A stretch of 64,000 nucleotides of DNA from Maribacter orientalis (lineage in GTDB: Bacteria > Bacteroidota > Bacteroidia > Flavobacteriales > Flavobacteriaceae), in contig NZ_FNZN01000001.1 in NCBI RefSeq assembly GCF_900109345.1, positions 627,883 through 691,882 of the forward strand, read 5' to 3'. The translations under genes were made by a program, and so were the position numbers. How positions within the stretch are numbered: position 1 is the first letter of the stretch; the number at the start of each line of letters is the position of its first letter. Under the pieces are notes generated by a model that was not told the origin of the DNA, ran no database searches, and was given only the letters and a program-made list of their open reading frames with translations. Of this stretch, positions 7,072-16,952 are shown one piece after another.

Positions 7072-9672
7072 TTAAACCACAATATCTTCTTGATTTCTGA
7101 AAACCAAAGCATTGTCAAAGGCATCTAGTAAGACAACACTATCGGCTTTTATCTCGCCACTTAAAAGTGATTTAGACATATTGTTTAAGACTTCTTTTTG
7201 AATAGTTCGTTTTACAGGTCTAGCCCCAAATTGCGGGTCATATCCTTTTTCAGCCAAATAATCTATAGCTTCTTCGGTAGCCTCTAATGTAATCTGTTGC
7301 TTAAGCAACATTTTCTTTAGAGATTCTAATTGAAGTTTAACGATTTCCTTAATATTGTTTTTAGTTAATGGAGTAAACATTACAATATCATCTATTCTAT
7401 TAATAAACTCTGGTCGTACAGTTTTCTTCAATAAGCCAAGAACTTCTTCCCTTGCTGATTCAGTTGCGCTTGGTATATTTTTTGAATTTTCAAAAGTATC
7501 CTGTATAATCTGGCTACCCATGTTACTGGTCATGATTATGATCGTATTTTTGAAGTCGGCAACCCTACCTTTATTATCAGTTAATCTGCCTTCGTCCAAA
7601 ACCTGCAACAAAATGTTGAATGTGTCAGGGTGAGCCTTTTCTATTTCATCTAAAAGTACAACTGAATATGGTCTTCTTCTTACAGCTTCAGTCAATTGAC
7701 CACCTTCATCGTAACCAATATATCCAGGAGGCGCACCTACTAATCTACTCACAGCATGCCTCTCTTGATACTCACTCATATCTATACGAGTCATGGCATT
7801 TTCATCATCAAACAAATAGGATGCAAGCGTTTTTGCTAGTTCAGTCTTACCAACACCGGTAGTACCAAGAAATAGGAAGGAGCCTATTGGTTTTTTTGCG
7901 TCCTGTAATCCAGCTCTACTTCTTCGAATAGCATCAGAAACAGCTTGAATAGCTTCTTCCTGTCCAACCACACGCTTATGAAGTACTTCTTCAAGTTTCA
8001 ATAATTTCTCGCGTTCACTTTGTAACATTTTGGTCACTGGAATACCAGTCCATTTTGCTACTACCTCTGCGATGTCCTCGCTAGTAACCTCTTCTTTAAT
8101 TAAGGTTCCGGAGTGTTGCTGAGCGGCTAAATCATCTTGTAATTTTGTTAAATTTTCTTGCGCTTCTTTAATTTTTCCATACCTAATTTCAGCTACCGTA
8201 CCATAGTCGCCATTACGTTCGGCCCTTTCAGCTTCAGCTTTAAAGTTTTCGATATCTAACTTGGTTTGTTGAATGTTATCAACAACTGTTTTTTCACTTT
8301 CCCATTGAGCATAAATTTCATTACGCTCTTCTTTTACATTAGCAAGATCTAAGTTTAAGATTTTAAGTTTTTGCTTATCATCTTCTCTTTTGATTGCTTC
8401 AATCTCAATTTCCAATTGCATGATTTTTCGGTCAAGAACATCCAATTCCTCAGGCTTAGAGTTGATTTCCATTCTAAGTTTAGATGCAGCCTCATCCATT
8501 AGGTCAATTGCCTTATCGGGTAAAAACCTATTGGTAATATATCGTTGAGATAACTCTACAGCAGCTATAACAGCTTCATCTTTGATTCTCACCTTATGAT
8601 GAGCTTCATATTTCTCTTTAATACCTCTAAGGATAGAAATAGAACTTTCAGTATCCGGTTGGTCAACTTGGACTTTTTGGAATCTTCTTTCCAATGCCTT
8701 ATCCTTCTCAAAATACTTTTGGTATTCATCTAAAGTTGTAGCCCCAATAGATCTTAATTCTCCTCTCGCTAATGCTGGTTTTAGAATATTAGCGGCATCC
8801 ATAGCACCTTGACCGCCACCGGCACCAATTAACGTATGAATTTCATCTATAAAGAGTATAATGTTTCCGTCAGCACTGACAACCTCTTTAATGACCGATT
8901 TTAAACGTTCTTCAAATTCGCCTTTATATTTCGCGCCTGCAATCAGAGCACCCATATCTAAAGAATAGATAACCTTGTCTTTTAGGTTTTCAGGAATATC
9001 GCCTTGTATGATTCTATGGGCAAGACCTTCGACGATTGCAGTTTTACCTACACCAGGTTCACCAACTAAAATTGGATTGTTTTTGGTTCTTCTAGATAAT
9101 ATCTGAAGTATTCTTCTAATTTCTTCATCGCGACCAATTACAGGGTCTAATTTACCGCTATCCGCTAGCTCATTTAGATTTTTAGCGTATTTCTGTAGAG
9201 AATTATACGTTTCTTCGGCACTTTGTGAAGTAACCTTATCACCTTTTCGTAATTCTTCTATAGCTGTTTTAAGGTGTTTTTCTGTAACTCCTTGGTCTTT
9301 TAATATTTGAGCTATTTTACTCTTAGATTTTAATATTGCCAAGAATAAATGCTCTAAAGAAACAAACTCATCGCCCATATCTTTGGCGATTATACTAGCA
9401 TCATTGAGAGTTTTGCCCGCTTCTCTTGAAAATTGCAACTCACCGCCTTCCACTTTTGGGAAACTAGTAAGTTCCTTTTCTAATATTTGTTGTACCAAAT
9501 TAAAATTGACGCCTAATTTTTTAAGTAAAAAAGGCATTACATTTTCTTCAACTTCGGTAAGTGCTTTAAAAACATGTTCATTTTCTATTTGCTGATGACC
9601 CATTTCTTGGGCAATCTGCTGGGCTAGTTGAATTGCCTCTTGTGACTTTATGGTGAAATTATTTATATTCAT
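7072..9672 (-). CDS. clpB: ATP-dependent disaggregase ClpB
   Basis: A full-length 866-residue Hsp100 AAA+ protein that rescues aggregated proteins with DnaK. The Clp N-domain repeats occupy about residues 1-145. NBD1 has Walker A GEPGVGKT near residue 202 and Walker [15 protein letters not shown] coiled-coil M domain at about 400-530 distinguishes ClpB from ClpA and ClpC. NBD2 has Walker A GTTGVGKT near residue 600 and the sensor-2 motif GARPVKR near the C-terminus. No ClpP-binding loop (IGF/IGL) is evident, as expected. Monocistronic: a strong terminator follows and the upstream neighbour is divergent. Confidence 0.98.
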   Translation of the reverse strand: MNINNFTIKSQEAIQLAQQIAQEMGHQQIENEHVFKALTEVEENVMPFLLKKLGVNFNLVQQILEKELTSFPKVEGGELQFSREAGKTLNDASIIAKDMGDEFVSLEHLFLAILKSKSKIAQILKDQGVTEKHLKTAIEELRKGDKVTSQSAEETYNSLQKYAKNLNELADSGKLDPVIGRDEEIRRILQILSRRTKNNPILVGEPGVGKTAIVEGLAHRIIQGDIPENLKDKVIYSLDMGALIAGAKYKGEFEERLKSVIKEVVSADGNIILFIDEIHTLIGAGGGQGAMDAANILKPALARGELRSIGATTLDEYQKYFEKDKALERRFQKVQVDQPDTESSISILRGIKEKYEAHHKVRIKDEAVIAAVELSQRYITNRFLPDKAIDLMDEAASKLRMEINSKPEELDVLDRKIMQLEIEIEAIKREDDKQKLKILNLDLANVKEERNEIYAQWESEKTVVDNIQQTKLDIENFKAEAERAERNGDYGTVAEIRYGKIKEAQENLTKLQDDLAAQQHSGTLIKEEVTSEDIAEVVAKWTGIPVTKMLQSEREKLLKLEEVLHKRVVGQEEAIQAVSDAIRRSRAGLQDAKKPIGSFLFLGTTGVGKTELAKTLASYLFDDENAMTRIDMSEYQERHAVSRLVGAPPGYIGYDEGGQLTEAVRRRPYSVVLLDEIEKAHPDTFNILLQVLDEGRLTDNKGRVADFKNTIIIMTSNMGSQIIQDTFENSKNIPSATESAREEVLGLLKKTVRPEFINRIDDIVMFTPLTKNNIKEIVKLQLESLKKMLLKQQITLEATEEAIDYLAEKGYDPQFGARPVKRTIQKEVLNNMSKSLLSGEIKADSVVLLDAFDNALVFRNQEDIVV

Positions 9673-9741
9673 TTTCTATAGTTTTAGTTATTTGTAATAC
9701 TTTTGAAATATAATGTTCAAGAATCTTACCAATTATAATAG

Positions 9742-9758
9742 CAAGACAAAGTGTCTTG
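9742..9758. promoter_or_regulatory. Palindrome in the clpB/ytxJ divergent promoter region
   Basis: CAAGACA and TGTCTTG form perfect seven-base arms around AAG, roughly midway between the clpB start (9672) and the ytxJ start (9832). It does not match the CIRCE element of HrcA. It could be an operator shared by the two stress-related genes; this is inferred from symmetry and position. Confidence 0.4.
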
Positions 9759-9792
9759 GATTTGAGCAAGTTAAGTGACAATTAGTCAGATG

Positions 9793-9800
9793 TAACTTTG
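9793..9800 (+). promoter_or_regulatory. -7 box TAACTTTG for ytxJ
   Basis: TAACTTTG fits TAnnTTTG and lies 31 bases before the ytxJ ATG. A well-spaced -33 TTG is not seen. Confidence 0.5.
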
Positions 9801-9831
9801 CTTAAAATGGTCAATTTAAATTAAGAAATTT

Positions 9832-10227
9832 ATGGGAATATTTAGTGGAATATTTGGAGGGTCTAAGGATGAGGATGGAAAGGAAGTTTCTGAGATTCCG
9901 TGGAAACCTTTGAATACGATAGCACAGTTAGAAGATATTAAGAAACAATCAAATGCAAGGCCTCAGGTTATTTTTAAACATTCTACTTCTTGTGGTATTA
10001 GTAGAATGGTACTAAATATGTTTAAAAGCGGCTATGGATTAGAGGAAGGTCAAATGGATTTTTATTTTTTAGATTTGCTTGCAAATAGAGATGTGTCACA
10101 CGAAGTGGCTTCTGTATTTGGAGTGATGCACCAATCGCCCCAATTATTGATAGTTAAAAATGGGGTAGTGGTAGTACATGATTCTCACGGATCGATATCT
10201 GATATAAAATTAGAACAATACATATAA
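9832..10227 (+). CDS. ytxJ: Bacillithiol-system thioredoxin-like protein YtxJ
   Basis: A 131-residue cytosolic protein of the YtxJ family (monothiol bacilliredoxin-like). The core sequence VIFKHSTSCGISRMVLNMF carries one active-site Cys, where dithiol thioredoxins have CxxC. The cis-Pro loop is in HQSPQLLIVKNG, and the thioredoxin-fold order is kept. Such proteins are thought to remove bacillithiol from S-bacillithiolated proteins. The N-terminus is Gly-rich (MGIFSGIFGGSK) and not a signal peptide. A terminator immediately follows the stop codon. Confidence 0.9.
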   Translation: MGIFSGIFGGSKDEDGKEVSEIPWKPLNTIAQLEDIKKQSNARPQVIFKHSTSCGISRMVLNMFKSGYGLEEGQMDFYFLDLLANRDVSHEVASVFGVMHQSPQLLIVKNGVVVVHDSHGSISDIKLEQYI

Positions 10228-10256
10228 AAAAAGCCCTGTTTTCACGGGGCTTTTTT
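10226..10256. terminator. Bidirectional terminator between ytxJ and a lipoprotein gene
   Basis: AAAAAAGCCC and GGGCTTTTTT arms with a short TTTTC-type loop; the left A-run overlaps the ytxJ stop codon. A-run and T-run on both sides allow termination of both convergent genes. Confidence 0.88.
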
Positions 10257-10257
10257 G

Positions 10258-11442
10258 TTAGTTGAAACTTTGTTTGTTCAAAATATTCTTAAGATTGTTC
10301 TTTAAATCTTCGCCGGCATCATATACCATTTGTTCATTACTGGGGAATGGAACCCTTGCCAACTGTAAAAGTGAAACCAAATCATTATCTAAAGCTCTTT
10401 TGTCGCCATTGTAGTTGGCATAAATATGCTCAAATACAAATTGACTGGATAATGGATATTGATTTATTTTCTGTTGTTTTTTTAAGTCTATAAAATTTAC
10501 TACTCCTGTAACTTGAGCACTTTTAAATTGAGTGAACTGATAGAAGTCACATTTTACAGTTTTAAACTTATCAACTTTTACACTGTTACCTAAACTATCG
10601 GAAACAACATTACCATTTCGGTCTTCAACAAATGCATATCCATCTTTAATTTGACGCTCTTTACTTATCTGCTTCTCACTAATTTGTTCAGGAGAAATGT
10701 TGATGTCTTGAAAAGAAACCTCCATTTGATAATCATAGATTTGATTTTGAATTCTATTCGTATGATATTCCGTCCATTGATTATTTAATCCGTAGGTATT
10801 CAAATTTAAAAGTTCATCTTCTAATCTTCTTGGTATTACTTTATCGGTATTGTTTGTCATTTCTACAATAACATAATCCAACCCCTTCTGATAAGCTTCA
10901 TCAATTTTAGCAACAACGTTTTTATAATTTGGGTTTAGTTCTTGTAAATAATTTAAATCACTATAAGCAATCCTATAATCAGTTTTATAATTTGCGTTAT
11001 CTAATAAGGTCGTTGCCTTGTTATAAAGGTATTCAGATAAATTTAGCTTTGCAGCAATTAACTCATCGTCATAATTTTTAAAGCTGAATTGCGCCTTTCT
11101 ATTTTCATCTTGAATATATAATGGTAATAACGGTCGAATACTTTCCTGAACCGATTTAAGTCGGTCATATGTATTAAATATCTCTTCAAAATTTGCAGGA
11201 TTACCATCCTTTTTAAGAAATTTAATGTGCTGAAGCTCCCTTTCGGTATGCTTGCGATAACCTTCTTCAAGAAGTACAATGTATGTCTGATTACTTTTCT
11301 TGGTCTTATTCTCTGCAATATTTACAACAGCTTTATTAATAGCTGCCATATAATTACCAGAGTTCAGAGCTTCCTGTGTTTTCTTAACCCCGCTACAAGA
11401 TAGTAGTAGGCCTATAAAACCAAATAGTAGAAATTTTTTCAT
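10258..11442 (-). CDS. Uncharacterised lipoprotein with helical N-terminal region
   Basis: A 394-residue protein starting MKKFLLFGFIGLLLSCSG, a clear lipoprotein signal with Cys16. Residues 20-230 are helical with TPR-like A/Y/L spacing (ALNSGNYMAAINKAV, LDNANYKTDYRIAYSDLNYL). The C-terminal half has beta-type segments and a DxxG repeat (DRNGNVVSDSLGN). I do not recognise a named family. It looks like the envelope lipoproteins of unknown function widespread in Flavobacteriaceae. It converges on ytxJ and has a long upstream region (11443-11689) before divergent glyA in which I see no other gene. Confidence 0.75.
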   Translation of the reverse strand: MKKFLLFGFIGLLLSCSGVKKTQEALNSGNYMAAINKAVVNIAENKTKKSNQTYIVLLEEGYRKHTERELQHIKFLKKDGNPANFEEIFNTYDRLKSVQESIRPLLPLYIQDENRKAQFSFKNYDDELIAAKLNLSEYLYNKATTLLDNANYKTDYRIAYSDLNYLQELNPNYKNVVAKIDEAYQKGLDYVIVEMTNNTDKVIPRRLEDELLNLNTYGLNNQWTEYHTNRIQNQIYDYQMEVSFQDINISPEQISEKQISKERQIKDGYAFVEDRNGNVVSDSLGNSVKVDKFKTVKCDFYQFTQFKSAQVTGVVNFIDLKKQQKINQYPLSSQFVFEHIYANYNGDKRALDNDLVSLLQLARVPFPSNEQMVYDAGEDLKNNLKNILNKQSFN

Positions 11443-11656
11443 GTCTAATATTTTTAGAATTTAATTAAGCTATTTCAACAGCCGTGCCATAAAAGGCTTT
11501 TATCATAACGCAAAGGGATGAGTAATAGTATATTTTCGTTAAGCTGTACAATCGATTGCTTTATCATGTATATAAATAGGGTATAGTTATTAACTAATTT
11601 TAATAAATAAGTTATGGGTTTATTCATTTTTTTATTTCATTAAGTACTCTTATTTG

Positions 11657-11664
11657 TATTTTTG
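11657..11664 (+). promoter_or_regulatory. -7 box TATTTTTG for glyA
   Basis: TATTTTTG matches TAnnTTTG and is 25 bases before the glyA ATG at 11690. It overlaps the N-terminus of a longer alternative frame, which argues that the longer frame is not translated. Confidence 0.55.
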
Positions 11665-11689
11665 CATCTTATTTAAAATAAATAACAAC

Positions 11690-12964
11690 ATGCAACGCGA
11701 CACCACAATTTTTAATCTTATTGAAGAAGAGAGACAACGTCAGATTAATGGAATTGAATTAATCGCTTCTGAAAACTTTACTAGTCCGCAGGTAATGGAA
11801 GCCCAGGGTTCTGTGCTTACCAATAAATATGCTGAAGGTTACCCTGGTAAGCGTTATTATGGTGGTTGCGAGGTTGTGGATAAAGTTGAGCAATTGGCCA
11901 TTGATAGAGCTAAGGAACTTTTCGGGGCTGCATATGCGAATGTTCAGCCACATTCTGGTTCGCAAGCAAATGCTGCTGTTTATCATGCATGTTTACAGCC
12001 TGGAGACAAGATTTTAGGTTTCGATTTGTCGCATGGTGGACACTTAACTCATGGTTCTCCAGTAAATTTTTCTGGTAGATTATATAACCCTGTGTTTTAT
12101 GGAGTGGATAAAGCAACAGGTAGATTAGATTATGATAAGATTCAAGAAATAGCGACCAAAGAACAACCTAAGTTGATAATTGCCGGTGCCTCAGCGTATT
12201 CGCGAGATATGGATTTTGAACGTTTTCGTAAAATTGCAGATAGTGTAAATGCTATTTTACTTGCTGATATTTCTCATCCAGCAGGGTTAATTGCAAAAGG
12301 TCTACTTAATAATCCTATTCCTCATTGTCATATAGTAACGACGACGACACATAAAACTTTAAGAGGACCTAGAGGGGGATTAATATTGATGGGGTCTGAT
12401 TTTGAGAACCCGTTTGGTATTAAATTAAAAAATGGAAATCTTAGAAAAATGTCAGCTTTATTAGATTTGGCTGTTTTTCCTGGTAACCAAGGCGGTCCTT
12501 TAGAACATGTTATAGCGGGTAAAGCAATTGCTTTTGGTGAAGCGTTAACTGACGCTTATGGCTCATATATAGTACAAGTGAAAAAGAATGCTGATGCTAT
12601 GGCAAAAGCATTTGTAAAAAGAGGATATGATATTATATCTGGCGGCACCGATAATCATATGATGCTTATTGACCTACGAAATAAAGATATTTCAGGTAAA
12701 GATGCTGAGAAAGCGTTGGTGCTTGCAGATATTACTGCAAATAAGAATATGGTACCTTTTGATGATAAATCTCCATTTGTGACGTCAGGAATTCGTTTCG
12801 GAACTGCCGCAATTACAACAAGAGGTTTGGTTGAACGTGATATGGAAAAAGTAGTTGATCTTATTGATCAGGTTATAACTAACCCAGAAAATGAGGCTGT
12901 TATATCAGAAGTAAAAGGTAAAGTAAATGCAATGATGAATACTAGGCCAATTTTTAACGCCTAG
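11690..12964 (+). CDS. glyA: Serine hydroxymethyltransferase
   Basis: A 424-residue PLP enzyme converting serine and tetrahydrofolate to glycine and 5,10-methylene-THF. Start set at ATG 11690 ([18 protein letters not shown]), the normal family N-terminus; the frame stays open 12 codons further upstream through the -7 box. Motifs seen: [34 protein letters not shown], and the PLP-lysine segment [14 protein letters not shown]. The C-terminal domain has [15 protein letters not shown]. Probably monocistronic. Confidence 0.98.
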   Translation: MQRDTTIFNLIEEERQRQINGIELIASENFTSPQVMEAQGSVLTNKYAEGYPGKRYYGGCEVVDKVEQLAIDRAKELFGAAYANVQPHSGSQANAAVYHACLQPGDKILGFDLSHGGHLTHGSPVNFSGRLYNPVFYGVDKATGRLDYDKIQEIATKEQPKLIIAGASAYSRDMDFERFRKIADSVNAILLADISHPAGLIAKGLLNNPIPHCHIVTTTTHKTLRGPRGGLILMGSDFENPFGIKLKNGNLRKMSALLDLAVFPGNQGGPLEHVIAGKAIAFGEALTDAYGSYIVQVKKNADAMAKAFVKRGYDIISGGTDNHMMLIDLRNKDISGKDAEKALVLADITANKNMVPFDDKSPFVTSGIRFGTAAITTRGLVERDMEKVVDLIDQVITNPENEAVISEVKGKVNAMMNTRPIFNA

Positions 12965-12979
12965 TATTTATTTGATTTT

Positions 12980-13624
12980 TTATTCAGATAAAAATTCTAG
13001 ATTACCTGTAATGTAGGTATTTCTTTGTACATCAAAAATAGAAGCTTCATCTTCTTTGTCTAAGTAAATACCCCAAAACTCGCTGTACGATTTCGGAAGT
13101 ATATTCGACTGATCATCTTCTAACTCAAAATTATCTATACTATCCTCAAATATGGGGACAAAGATTTCATAAGGTTTTTGAGTAAGACCCTTGGTTAAGA
13201 AGATATAGTTGCAAGCAATTTGCTTTAATATGTCATTGAATTGTGATGCTATACTATTATTGTAAATACGTTTTATTACAATGCTGGTATCATTCAAGAA
13301 TATGGTGAGCTCTTCGATATCAACATTACAGTTGTTTCTAGAATTTAAGATTTCTAAATTATACTGTAGTGGCGAACCATTTTTAATACTTGTGCCCCAT
13401 CTACCAGTATTGAAATTAGTGAATAATTCTAGTAATTCTATATTGCAGTTCACTTCTAATACCAGCTGAACAGAATTTAGAGTGCAGCTTTTTCGTTTTA
13501 ATTTGATATTAGAAAAATAATGAAACTCTAAAGATTTTAGAAATTCATCTATGCCAATAATCTCTTTAGTGTAATCTAAATTGATTAATGACTTTTTTAT
13601 AAAATCGTCGATATTAAAAGGCAT
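12980..13624 (-). CDS. Uncharacterised 214-residue protein next to a two-component system
   Basis: No family recognised. The protein has no signal peptide or membrane segment and is rich in Ile, Asn, Leu and acidic residues. Alternating hydrophobic stretches suggest a mixed alpha/beta cytosolic fold, and three Cys (CTLNS, VNCNIE, RNNCNVD) fall in the first half. It is 157 nt downstream of, and on the same strand as, the LuxR-type response regulator, but a terminator-like hairpin ends that gene, so co-transcription is uncertain. It converges on glyA with a 15-nt gap. Confidence 0.65.
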   Translation of the reverse strand: MPFNIDDFIKKSLINLDYTKEIIGIDEFLKSLEFHYFSNIKLKRKSCTLNSVQLVLEVNCNIELLELFTNFNTGRWGTSIKNGSPLQYNLEILNSRNNCNVDIEELTIFLNDTSIVIKRIYNNSIASQFNDILKQIACNYIFLTKGLTQKPYEIFVPIFEDSIDNFELEDDQSNILPKSYSEFWGIYLDKEDEASIFDVQRNTYITGNLEFLSE

Positions 13625-13773
13625 GTAAGGCTAGTATTTAAATTTTTCTTTTTATAAAGATACTTTTAACCTTATTTATTTCACATCAGGAAAACCTTAT
13701 AAATTTGGAGGATATTATTATAAAATAATAGAAATATTTTTAACTAATTGATAATCAATAAGTTGAAAAATTA

Positions 13774-13794
13774 GTGGATTTTAAAGAAATCCAC
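13774..13794 (-). terminator. Terminator overlapping the 3' end of the response regulator gene
   Basis: GTGGATTT and AAATCCAC form a perfect eight-base stem with a five-base loop. The minus-strand continuation TAATTTTTC is U-rich. The stem includes the last codons and the stop of the response regulator. Confidence 0.65.
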
Positions 13795-14449
13795 GGGTTT
13801 TGGCCTCATTAATTAGGGCTAAATCATTTCCATTTTTGATGTCGAAAAGTGCCTTTAGTTGTCTTTTTCTTGCCTCAACTGTGGTATTGGCTGAGCCTAT
13901 TAATGGTGCAATATCTCTAGTATGTATACCTTGTGAAAGATGATACAGAATCTTTTGATCTTGATCATCTATTACAATATCACTGGCCATTCTACGTCTA
14001 ATAGCCGCTAAGGCACTAGCGGTATAGTACGGTGATTTACTCATGATGGTTTCTACCATGGTTTTTAGAGACATTTCATCTATCTCAGATTTTACCATAT
14101 ATCCATCAGGATTCACTGTTTTAAAAATATTATTAATTCTATAATTATCGCTGTAAGAAGACATGAAAACAACCTTTGAGTTAGGCACTTCATTTCTAGC
14201 CACAATACCTAAATCGATACCTGTTCTTGGGTCTTTAGACTCTGGCGAAAATAACTGAATATCTAATAGGATAATGTCATAGGGTATGGCACGTTTAGAT
14301 ATTTCAATCTTACTTTTACCTTTTTCAAAACTTTTTGCTATTTCAACTTTTACATTAAAATCAGTAAAATCAGAATCCTCAAGAATATATTTATACCCCA
14401 AAGTGGTCATTTCATGATCATCTACCGCTAAGATTCGTACAGTATTCAT
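13781..14449 (-). CDS. Response regulator, NarL/LuxR type
   Basis: A 222-residue transcriptional response regulator. The receiver domain (residues 1-130) is intact: acidic pair Asp10-Asp11, phospho-acceptor Asp63 in IILLDIQLF, and conserved Lys120 in GYMVKSE. The C-terminal domain (about 155-222) is helix-turn-helix with DQKILYHLSQGIHTRDIAPLIG and a divergent recognition helix (TTVEARKRQLKALF). The pairing partner is almost certainly the histidine kinase gene 29 nt upstream on the same strand, because HisKA_3 kinases typically pair with this class. Confidence 0.93.
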   Translation of the reverse strand: MNTVRILAVDDHEMTTLGYKYILEDSDFTDFNVKVEIAKSFEKGKSKIEISKRAIPYDIILLDIQLFSPESKDPRTGIDLGIVARNEVPNSKVVFMSSYSDNYRINNIFKTVNPDGYMVKSEIDEMSLKTMVETIMSKSPYYTASALAAIRRRMASDIVIDDQDQKILYHLSQGIHTRDIAPLIGSANTTVEARKRQLKALFDIKNGNDLALINEAKTRGFL

Positions 14450-14478
14450 ATACTAGATTTAGATTCTATTGTAATTTA

Positions 14479-16569
14479 CTAAACGTTTTTATATTGAGTA
14501 TTATTATCAGTAGTATTATTCAAATTCTTATTAACTGGTATTTGTAGTGAAATGGTAGTGCCTTTGCCTTCAACTGAATCTACGTTATACGTACCATTTA
14601 GTTTATTTATTCTAGAGGTAATATTTCTTATACCAATTCCTTTTTTACCTTTATTTATATTAAAACCACGCCCATTATCATTCATGATTACATTAAATAC
14701 ATCATCAGTTCTATAGAATGTTATCTCGAAAATAGTACAATTCGCGTGTTTTATGGCATTTTGAAATGTTTCTTGAATAATACGATACACATTAATTTTG
14801 ATAGTACCCTCTAAACTATCCCAGCTTTCATCTTCATTATAATTAAATATGGTTTTAATATTTTTGTTCCCACCAGATAGTAATGATTCGATTGAATCAG
14901 TGAAATTGTTGATTTTTTGATATGCACTGTGGCTTAGCTCATGCGAAATGGAGCGTATTTCGTGTTCTATTTCTTGTAAAGAACCAAGAGCCTTTGACTT
15001 CTCTTGAATGGCTTCTTCGGTAGCTCTTTTATTTAGACCGGTCAAAACCATACGCGCGCCTAACATTTTACCCAAAACACCGTCGTGTAGTTCTTCTGAT
15101 ATTCTTTTCTGTTCTAAACGTTTTACCTCATCAACTTTCTGTTTTTGCATCAACATTAAATTGAAAATTTCTTGATTATTGGCTTGTTGTTGTTGGTCGA
15201 AACGAAGTTTTTGGTTTTTAGCGCGTTGATTAATAATGATATAAACTGATAGCCCAAGTAAAAAGAAACCAACTGCAATACCTATCCAAATTTGTTTTTG
15301 TTTGGATAAAACTTCTTTTTCAGTCTCTAGCTCTACATTCTCAGCAATGAATTCATCAGTTTCAAAACGAATACGGGCAAATTTATTTTGTATTTTTCGC
15401 TCTTCTTTTTGAAGACTGTCGTCTAGTTGAATATATTTTTGAAAGTAGTTAGGCGCATTTTTTTTCTCTACTATTGCTAAAAAAGGCCAAACTTCTAATA
15501 AACGTTCATTATTATCACTCTTTAATGATAACTCCTCGGCAATTTTTGCATTGGTAATAGCGGCTAACGTATCATGTGCAAAGGCTTTGTATTCCGCATA
15601 ATTAAAATAAGATCCTGCTAAGCTGCTGGTATTATTCATACTACTTTTTAACTTAATAGCTTCTAATAATAACTTTCTTACACCTAAAGTATCTCTATCA
15701 TATAATTTACTGGATGCCAAGTTGCTTAATGCTTTGGCATAAAGATCTGGATTTTTTATTTCTATACTGTCTGTTTTTAGAACAACTCTAAAATTTTCTA
15801 TTGCTTTTTTATATTGCTTATTATTTCTAAAGATAACTCCAATGTTATTTATAATTGTTGCTTCTTGTTCTTTGTCAAAAGTTTCTTGTTTTAAATAATA
15901 TAACGCCTCATTGTAATAGGCTTGAGATTTTTCAGTGTCACCCAAACCACCTAAAGAGATACCAAGAGCATTATAACTCTTATATAGATAGTTATTATCA
16001 TTTATTGACTTAAAACGTTCAATTGCCCTAGTTATGGTGCTCTCACTACCGACGTAATCCTTAATTTGTGCCTGTATATTAGCCATTGACAAGTACATTC
16101 TGCCAGAAAGTTGTATCTCCTTGCTATTTTCAAAAACTTTTTGTGCTTCTGAATAGGAATAGTAGGCACTATCCTTTACAAAATATTTATTAAAAAAAAG
16201 TGCTAAATCCCAATATCGATTTCCTATCGATAAGGAGTCGTTTTGTTTTTGGTTAAGGGAGATAGCTAGTTTATTGATTTTTCGAAATAAGGTACTGTCT
16301 CCCGTTAAATATAAATTTTCTGAAAGCGTGGAAAAATATTTTGATTTTAAAGAATCTGAATTAGCATTCAGTGCATATTGATAGGCCTTTTTTAAAATCG
16401 TTGTTTTTTGAAGTTCACTAGATTTGGGATTTTTAATCTCTTCAATCCATATAAGAATACTATCGTTTTTGGCCGTATTTTTTAATATTGCTAATTGTTT
16501 AGTATTCGTCTCAGAACAACTACTAAATAAGTGTACTAGTATTAATAAGGTGAAATATCTTTTAATCAA
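14479..16569 (-). CDS. TPR-containing sensor histidine kinase (HisKA_3/NarX-like)
   Basis: A 696-residue membrane sensor. The N-terminus (hydrophobic, ending FSSCSE with Cys18) looks like a signal or lipobox. About 370 residues of tetratricopeptide-like repeats follow as the presumed periplasmic sensor. A coiled coil precedes a transmembrane helix at about 425-445. The HisKA_3 dimerisation domain has RISEELHDGVLGKM with the phospho-acceptor His near residue 495. HATPase_c shows NAIKHANC (N box) and NDNGRGF then GIGIRNI (G boxes). This architecture is common in Bacteroidota; the signal is unknown. It forms an operon with the response regulator. Confidence 0.93.
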   Translation of the reverse strand: MIKRYFTLLILVHLFSSCSETNTKQLAILKNTAKNDSILIWIEEIKNPKSSELQKTTILKKAYQYALNANSDSLKSKYFSTLSENLYLTGDSTLFRKINKLAISLNQKQNDSLSIGNRYWDLALFFNKYFVKDSAYYSYSEAQKVFENSKEIQLSGRMYLSMANIQAQIKDYVGSESTITRAIERFKSINDNNYLYKSYNALGISLGGLGDTEKSQAYYNEALYYLKQETFDKEQEATIINNIGVIFRNNKQYKKAIENFRVVLKTDSIEIKNPDLYAKALSNLASSKLYDRDTLGVRKLLLEAIKLKSSMNNTSSLAGSYFNYAEYKAFAHDTLAAITNAKIAEELSLKSDNNERLLEVWPFLAIVEKKNAPNYFQKYIQLDDSLQKEERKIQNKFARIRFETDEFIAENVELETEKEVLSKQKQIWIGIAVGFFLLGLSVYIIINQRAKNQKLRFDQQQQANNQEIFNLMLMQKQKVDEVKRLEQKRISEELHDGVLGKMLGARMVLTGLNKRATEEAIQEKSKALGSLQEIEHEIRSISHELSHSAYQKINNFTDSIESLLSGGNKNIKTIFNYNEDESWDSLEGTIKINVYRIIQETFQNAIKHANCTIFEITFYRTDDVFNVIMNDNGRGFNINKGKKGIGIRNITSRINKLNGTYNVDSVEGKGTTISLQIPVNKNLNNTTDNNTQYKNV

Positions 16570-16607
16570 AAACTGATTTTTTTAAACTTTATAAAAAACC
16601 AAGGTAT

Positions 16608-16643
16608 AAAAAAAGCCTTTAACAAATATGTTGAAGGCTTTTT
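16608..16643 (-). terminator. Terminator of the small cysteine peptide gene
   Basis: A hairpin with AAAAAGCCTT and AAGGCTTTTT arms and inner AACA/TGTT pairs; on the minus strand it ends in seven T. It starts 18 bases after the peptide stop and isolates the peptide gene from the histidine kinase operon. Confidence 0.88.
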
Positions 16644-16661
16644 ATATAGTAATATTTTAAT

Positions 16662-16829
16662 CTAGGCAGTTTTACCTCTTGGGTCAGTTGGGTATGAACA
16701 ATCATCACAGGCTAATGCTTTAGAGATATCATTCATGAAATCAAACTCACTTGCAGTGTTTTCTACAACGTACGTTGCCATTCCTAATGCCATTACTGCT
16801 ACTGCTAAAATACTTGTTACTTTTTTCAT
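16662..16829 (-). CDS. Small secreted-type cysteine peptide, 55 residues (NVEALA-like pattern)
   Basis: ATG 16829 to TAG 16662. The N-terminus MKKVTSILAVAVMALGMA is a basic start plus hydrophobic stretch. The mature-looking part is acidic and includes NDISKALACDDC, ending with a Pro/Arg/Lys tail (SYPTDPRGKTA). The ALAC segment after an N-x-I pattern resembles the NVEALA peptides of Bacteroidota, in which a leader ending ALA precedes a Cys-containing tail; this resemblance is by eye only. It has its own upstream palindrome and its own terminator, so it looks like a real transcription unit. Neighbours are a LytTR regulator upstream and a two-component system downstream. Confidence 0.72.
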   Translation of the reverse strand: MKKVTSILAVAVMALGMATYVVENTASEFDFMNDISKALACDDCSYPTDPRGKTA

Positions 16830-16894
16830 GTTCTCTGTGTTTAAGGGGGTTTTTGATTAATTATACTGCCAAAGTAATACCGATACGCGAGTAG

Positions 16895-16918
16895 TTAAAG
16901 TAAATTGATTTACTTTAA
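16895..16918. promoter_or_regulatory. Perfect 24-bp palindrome upstream of the peptide gene
   Basis: Arms TTAAAGTAAAT and ATTTACTTTAA separated by TG, 66 bases before the peptide start codon. A near-consensus -7 box (TTACTTTG on the minus strand) lies between the palindrome and the gene, which would place the palindrome around the -33 region. This is typical of a dimer operator. There is no U-run, so it is not a terminator. Confidence 0.6.
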
Positions 16919-16952
16919 GTAAGTGACCTAGTTCTGCTAGTATATGAACCGA

